Assembly: GCF_003675325.1 (NCBI RefSeq) | Contig: NZ_CP033073.1 | Location: 1,550,001-1,614,000, forward strand | From: Streptomyces dangxiongensis | GTDB taxonomy: Bacteria; Actinomycetota; Actinomycetes; Streptomycetales; Streptomycetaceae | Length of the DNA stretch: 64,000 nt | Direction: 5' to 3' | Shown here: positions 61,516-64,000 of the stretch, one piece after another | Layout of the letters: each line of letters starts with the position of its first letter | How positions within the stretch are numbered: the first letter of the stretch is position 1 | The notes under the pieces: model-generated | Told to the model about the DNA's origin: nothing | What the model saw: the letters and a program-made list of their open reading frames with translations, nothing else | Database searches by the model: none | Program-made: the position numbers and the translations under genes

Positions 61516-62543
61516 CGGGCCGCGTAGGCGGCCTGCACCTCGTCGGCGCGGTCGGTCCACCAGTTCAGCAGTGCCTCGTCCGTCAGGAACATCTCACCGA
61601 AGGTGGGGTCCTGGCGGTCGAGGTAGAACTCCAGCTGCCAGAAGTCGGTCAGCCGCTTCCACCACAGCCGCGTCACCGCGTCGGCGAGGTCGCCCTCGGA
61701 CAGATCGATCACGGACCGGTATCCGGAGCAGAACGCAGCGACACGGTCGAGGTCGAAGGCACCACCGACCCCGAACTGCACCTGCGCGGTCCGCGCGACC
61801 TCCTCCCCGTACGGACGGACCCCGAGCCGGTCCCAGTCCAGGACCGCCACCACCCGGCCGTCGCGGCGCAGCAGGTTGCGGTACTGGAAATCGCCGTGCG
61901 TCCACCCGTATGGCCCAGCCGACACCTCGCCCTCAGGCCGGGCATCGGCATGCCGCGCGAGGAGGCAGCGTCGCTCATGCAGGGCCTCGGCGGCGGCCTT
62001 GTCGAAGTCCGTCACCGGAGCGGAAGGCAAGCGGCTCAGGAGGGCAGCAGCCGCACGGTCGGCCTCGGTCACATCGCGGACCTTCGCCACCGGCGCCTGC
62101 TCCGGGACTGGGCCGGGACCATGCCGCTGCAAGCCCTCGTGGTGGCGGCCCAGCAGAGCACCGAGATCGCGCACCTGGTCGAGCGGGAGATCCGTCCCTT
62201 GGAGGTGCTCGCCGTCCACCCACGGCAGGACGCAGTAGCCGTGACCACCGACTTCCGCCACGAGGTCACCGTTGGCCGCGCTCAGCGGCGCTGGCACGGG
62301 GATGCCCTCGCGAGCCAGGTCCAGGAGGACCGCAAGGTTCCTGCGGACCTTCGGCAGAGGAACGTCTGTGATCTCCTTGAGCGCGAACACTCCAGCAGCG
62401 GTCACAAGGCGCCAGTTCCGGTTCATCAGGCCGTGGGCAAGGAACCGCCGATCACTCACCGCGCCCAGCCCGAACGCGTCGGACAGGCTAGGCAGCACTG
62501 CCGTCAGGGCATCTTCTCGAGTCGTATCCGTCACCCCCAGCAC
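61512..62543 (-). CDS. APH/homoserine kinase-II-like phosphotransferase
   Basis: 343 residues from GTG 62543 (GTG 62534 is an alternative). The N-lobe has LMNRNWRLVTAAGVFALKEIT with the ATP-binding lysine. The catalytic loop YGWTHGDFQYRNLLRRDGRVVAVLDWDRLGVRPYGEE has the H-G-D-x-Q-x-x-N and DWD motifs. Length and RLWWKRLTDFWQLEFYL resemble ThrB2/choline kinase-like enzymes. It is convergent with the glycosyltransferase operon and divergent from the serine hydrolase. Substrate unknown. Confidence 0.85.
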   Translation of the reverse strand: MLGVTDTTREDALTAVLPSLSDAFGLGAVSDRRFLAHGLMNRNWRLVTAAGVFALKEITDVPLPKVRRNLAVLLDLAREGIPVPAPLSAANGDLVAEVGGHGYCVLPWVDGEHLQGTDLPLDQVRDLGALLGRHHEGLQRHGPGPVPEQAPVAKVRDVTEADRAAAALLSRLPSAPVTDFDKAAAEALHERRCLLARHADARPEGEVSAGPYGWTHGDFQYRNLLRRDGRVVAVLDWDRLGVRPYGEEVARTAQVQFGVGGAFDLDRVAAFCSGYRSVIDLSEGDLADAVTRLWWKRLTDFWQLEFYLDRQDPTFGEMFLTDEALLNWWTDRADEVQAAYAAR

Positions 62544-62735
62544 GGTACGCCGACCCCGAATCCCGCACCCGAATTCGTCACCCAGATCCCCACTGAGAGT
62601 CGGAGGGAGAGGCGAGCCGAGATCGCTCCCGCCACCAGCTCGCCTGACTCCGCCCGTGGCGGAGCCGGAACAGTCCTGGCGGCCTCACTACCCTGACCGA
62701 CGGACCACCCGCGGCCGCACGACGATCGGGAGACC

Positions 62736-63770
62736 ATGACGACGCCCTCCACCGCCCGGATCGAGGACCTCCTGCAGACCGGCGTTCGCGAGGAGATCTA
62801 CCCCGGCGCGGTCTGGGCGGTCGGGGACGCCGATGGCATCCGCGCGAGCGGAGCCGTCGGCCTCCTCGACCCCGACCGGCCCGACGAACCCATGCGGCTG
62901 GACACCGTCTTCGACGTGGCCAGCCTCACCAAGATCCTCGCCGTCTGGTCCACGATCGGCACGCTCACCGACGAGGGCAAACTCGACCTCCACGCGCCTC
63001 TGGACACCTTCTGGGACGAGGTCGCCGGCCACCCCCTGGGCCGGGCCACGGCCCACCACCTCCTGACGCACACCGCGGGCCTGCCCCTGCGCGCCAACCT
63101 GAAGAACCTCTACGGCACCGACCCCCAGGACATCCGCGATGGCGTCCTCCACGAAGTCCTCCACCGCCCGCCGGGCGAGGCCGTCGAGTACACCGACCGG
63201 GCCGCCCTCGTCCTCGGCTACCTCGCCGAGCACCTCTCGGGCCAGCCCCTGGACCGGCTCGCCACCGACCGAGTCTGGCACCCCGTCGGCATGACCCGAA
63301 CCTGCTTCGGCCCCCTACCCTCCACCGAGACGGCCCGCTGCGCCCCCACCGAGTACGACGAGACCACCGGCACCCACCTCAAGGGCACCGCCCACGACTT
63401 CTCCGCTCGCCTCCACGGCGGCGTCTGCGGCATCGCCGGCACCTTCTCCGTCCTCGACGACCTTGCCCTCTTCCTCCGCCACATGCTCAACCCCACCCAG
63501 GCCACCTTCGGCCCCAGCTGGGTCAAGGAGTCCCTCCGCATCCAAACAGGCGGCCTCACCCCCACCCGCGGCCTCTTCTGGCACCCCGCGCCGGGCACGG
63601 AACCCGACCAGGAGATCTGGGTCCACTACGGCTTCACCGGCACCGGCATGTGGATCAGCCCCACCCAGGGGCGCTGGGCCACCCTCCTCACCAACAAGCT
63701 CCGCTTCAGCCGAGACCGCGAACCCCTCACCAAGATCCGCAACGCGTACCGCGCCTCCGCCTTCTCATAG
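62736..63770 (+). CDS. Serine hydrolase, class C beta-lactamase-like
   Basis: 344 residues from ATG 62736. The nucleophile motif VASLTKIL is S63-x2-K66. The second motif is EYTDRAAL (Tyr-x-Asp in place of Tyr-x-Asn), and the third is HYGFTGTGMW (H-x-G type). There is no signal peptide, so it is cytoplasmic, as in esterases and peptidases of the EstB/DD-peptidase-like group rather than resistance enzymes. It ends just before a transposase relic. Confidence 0.88.
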   Translation: MTTPSTARIEDLLQTGVREEIYPGAVWAVGDADGIRASGAVGLLDPDRPDEPMRLDTVFDVASLTKILAVWSTIGTLTDEGKLDLHAPLDTFWDEVAGHPLGRATAHHLLTHTAGLPLRANLKNLYGTDPQDIRDGVLHEVLHRPPGEAVEYTDRAALVLGYLAEHLSGQPLDRLATDRVWHPVGMTRTCFGPLPSTETARCAPTEYDETTGTHLKGTAHDFSARLHGGVCGIAGTFSVLDDLALFLRHMLNPTQATFGPSWVKESLRIQTGGLTPTRGLFWHPAPGTEPDQEIWVHYGFTGTGMWISPTQGRWATLLTNKLRFSRDREPLTKIRNAYRASAFS

Positions 63771-63779
63771 AAGGTGTCC

Positions 63780-64000
63780 TCGCCCAGCCACCGCCAAAGC
63801 GGTCCGGGCCCAGCTCGACACCGGCGCGAACATGCTCGTCTGCCCAGTTCCCCAAGGTCAAAGAGATGTTGCTGGGGGCAAAGGAGAATCTGCCGCGTTC
63901 GCGGACGTCCCCAACCACTGGAAGCAGGTCCAGTCGACCAACCCGCTCGAACGTCGGAATCGGGAGATTAGGCGACGCTCCGAAGTCGTCCAGGTCTTCT
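63780..64000 (+). mobile_element. IS256-family transposase relic (continues past window)
   Basis: Fragments of the C-terminal catalytic region of a mutator-type transposase lie in order but in changing frames: AQPPPK then KAVRAQLD, then QFPKVKEMLLGAKENL, then AFADVPNHWKQVQSTNPLERRNREIRRRSEVVQVF. HW-K and STNPLER-x-NREIRRR are diagnostic of IS256. At least two frameshifts make it inactive. The N-terminal part is missing, so the insertion was truncated. Confidence 0.85.

Noticed and set aside
60636..62696. A long plus-strand frame running through the end of the GT4 gene into the kinase gene
   Set aside because: It is out of frame with GT4 and antisense to the kinase. Composition is Arg/Gly/Pro-rich noise.

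Overview
The window is very GC-rich actinobacterial DNA, almost certainly from a Streptomyces chromosome. Supporting signs are frequent GTG and TTG starts, purine-rich ribosome binding sites, 4-base gene overlaps, a LAL-type LuxR regulator, DUF2637 and DUF4232 proteins, and an S. griseus-type trypsin. No rRNA, tRNA or CRISPR array was found.

Bases 1-14,800 hold mostly core and accessory genes. They include the end of an MFS transporter, an Ada-like zinc protein coupled to an unknown protein, two divergent NIS siderophore synthetases (IucA/IucC) around a repeat-rich promoter, a frame-broken NUDIX gene, a VWA membrane protein with a partner, an HxlR regulator divergent from an AlaA-type aminotransferase, a secreted protease with beta-propeller-type repeats, a DUF4232 lipoprotein, a histidine phosphatase and a thioesterase.

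Bases 14,800-28,400 form a coherent catabolic region. Two NCS2 purine permeases flank an 8-oxoguanine deaminase, whose product is urate. Urate oxidase, HIU hydrolase and OHCU decarboxylase then take urate to allantoin. Hydroxypyruvate isomerase, tartronate semialdehyde reductase and glyoxylate carboligase handle glyoxylate, and a catalase lies among them. Two different palindromes tie these genes together. TCAACA-N3-TGTTGA overlaps the -35 of both the urate operon and the catalase gene. A TTCCGTAATACGGAA-type palindrome lies before both hyi-glxR and gcl.

Bases 28,700-38,500 carry two coupled acyl-CoA synthetases with a divergent GAF/LuxR regulator, a large LAL regulator, a secreted trypsin and a CorA magnesium transporter.

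Bases 38,700-48,500 are the most striking part: a probable conflict (anti-phage) island, visibly less GC-rich than its surroundings. It encodes a giant STAND NTPase with a Cap4/DUF4297-like nuclease N-terminus, a caspase-NACHT-WD40 protein, and an alpha/beta hydrolase translationally coupled to the caspase gene. It abuts an integrative element (48,500-53,500) with a tyrosine integrase, excisionase, XRE regulator, phage-type replication protein, DnaC-like ATPase and DUF2637 membrane protein. No transfer translocase is visible.

Bases 53,800-64,000 hold a GNAT gene and a frame-broken NsdA/NsdB-like regulator, a small possible DUF6415 protein, and a tight six-gene operon: GT8-like glycosyltransferase, APH-fold kinase, GT2, PIG-L deacetylase, P-loop kinase and GT4. 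All junctions in this operon overlap by 4 bases, and its product is unknown. A convergent APH-fold kinase, a serine hydrolase and a decayed IS256-family transposase end the window.
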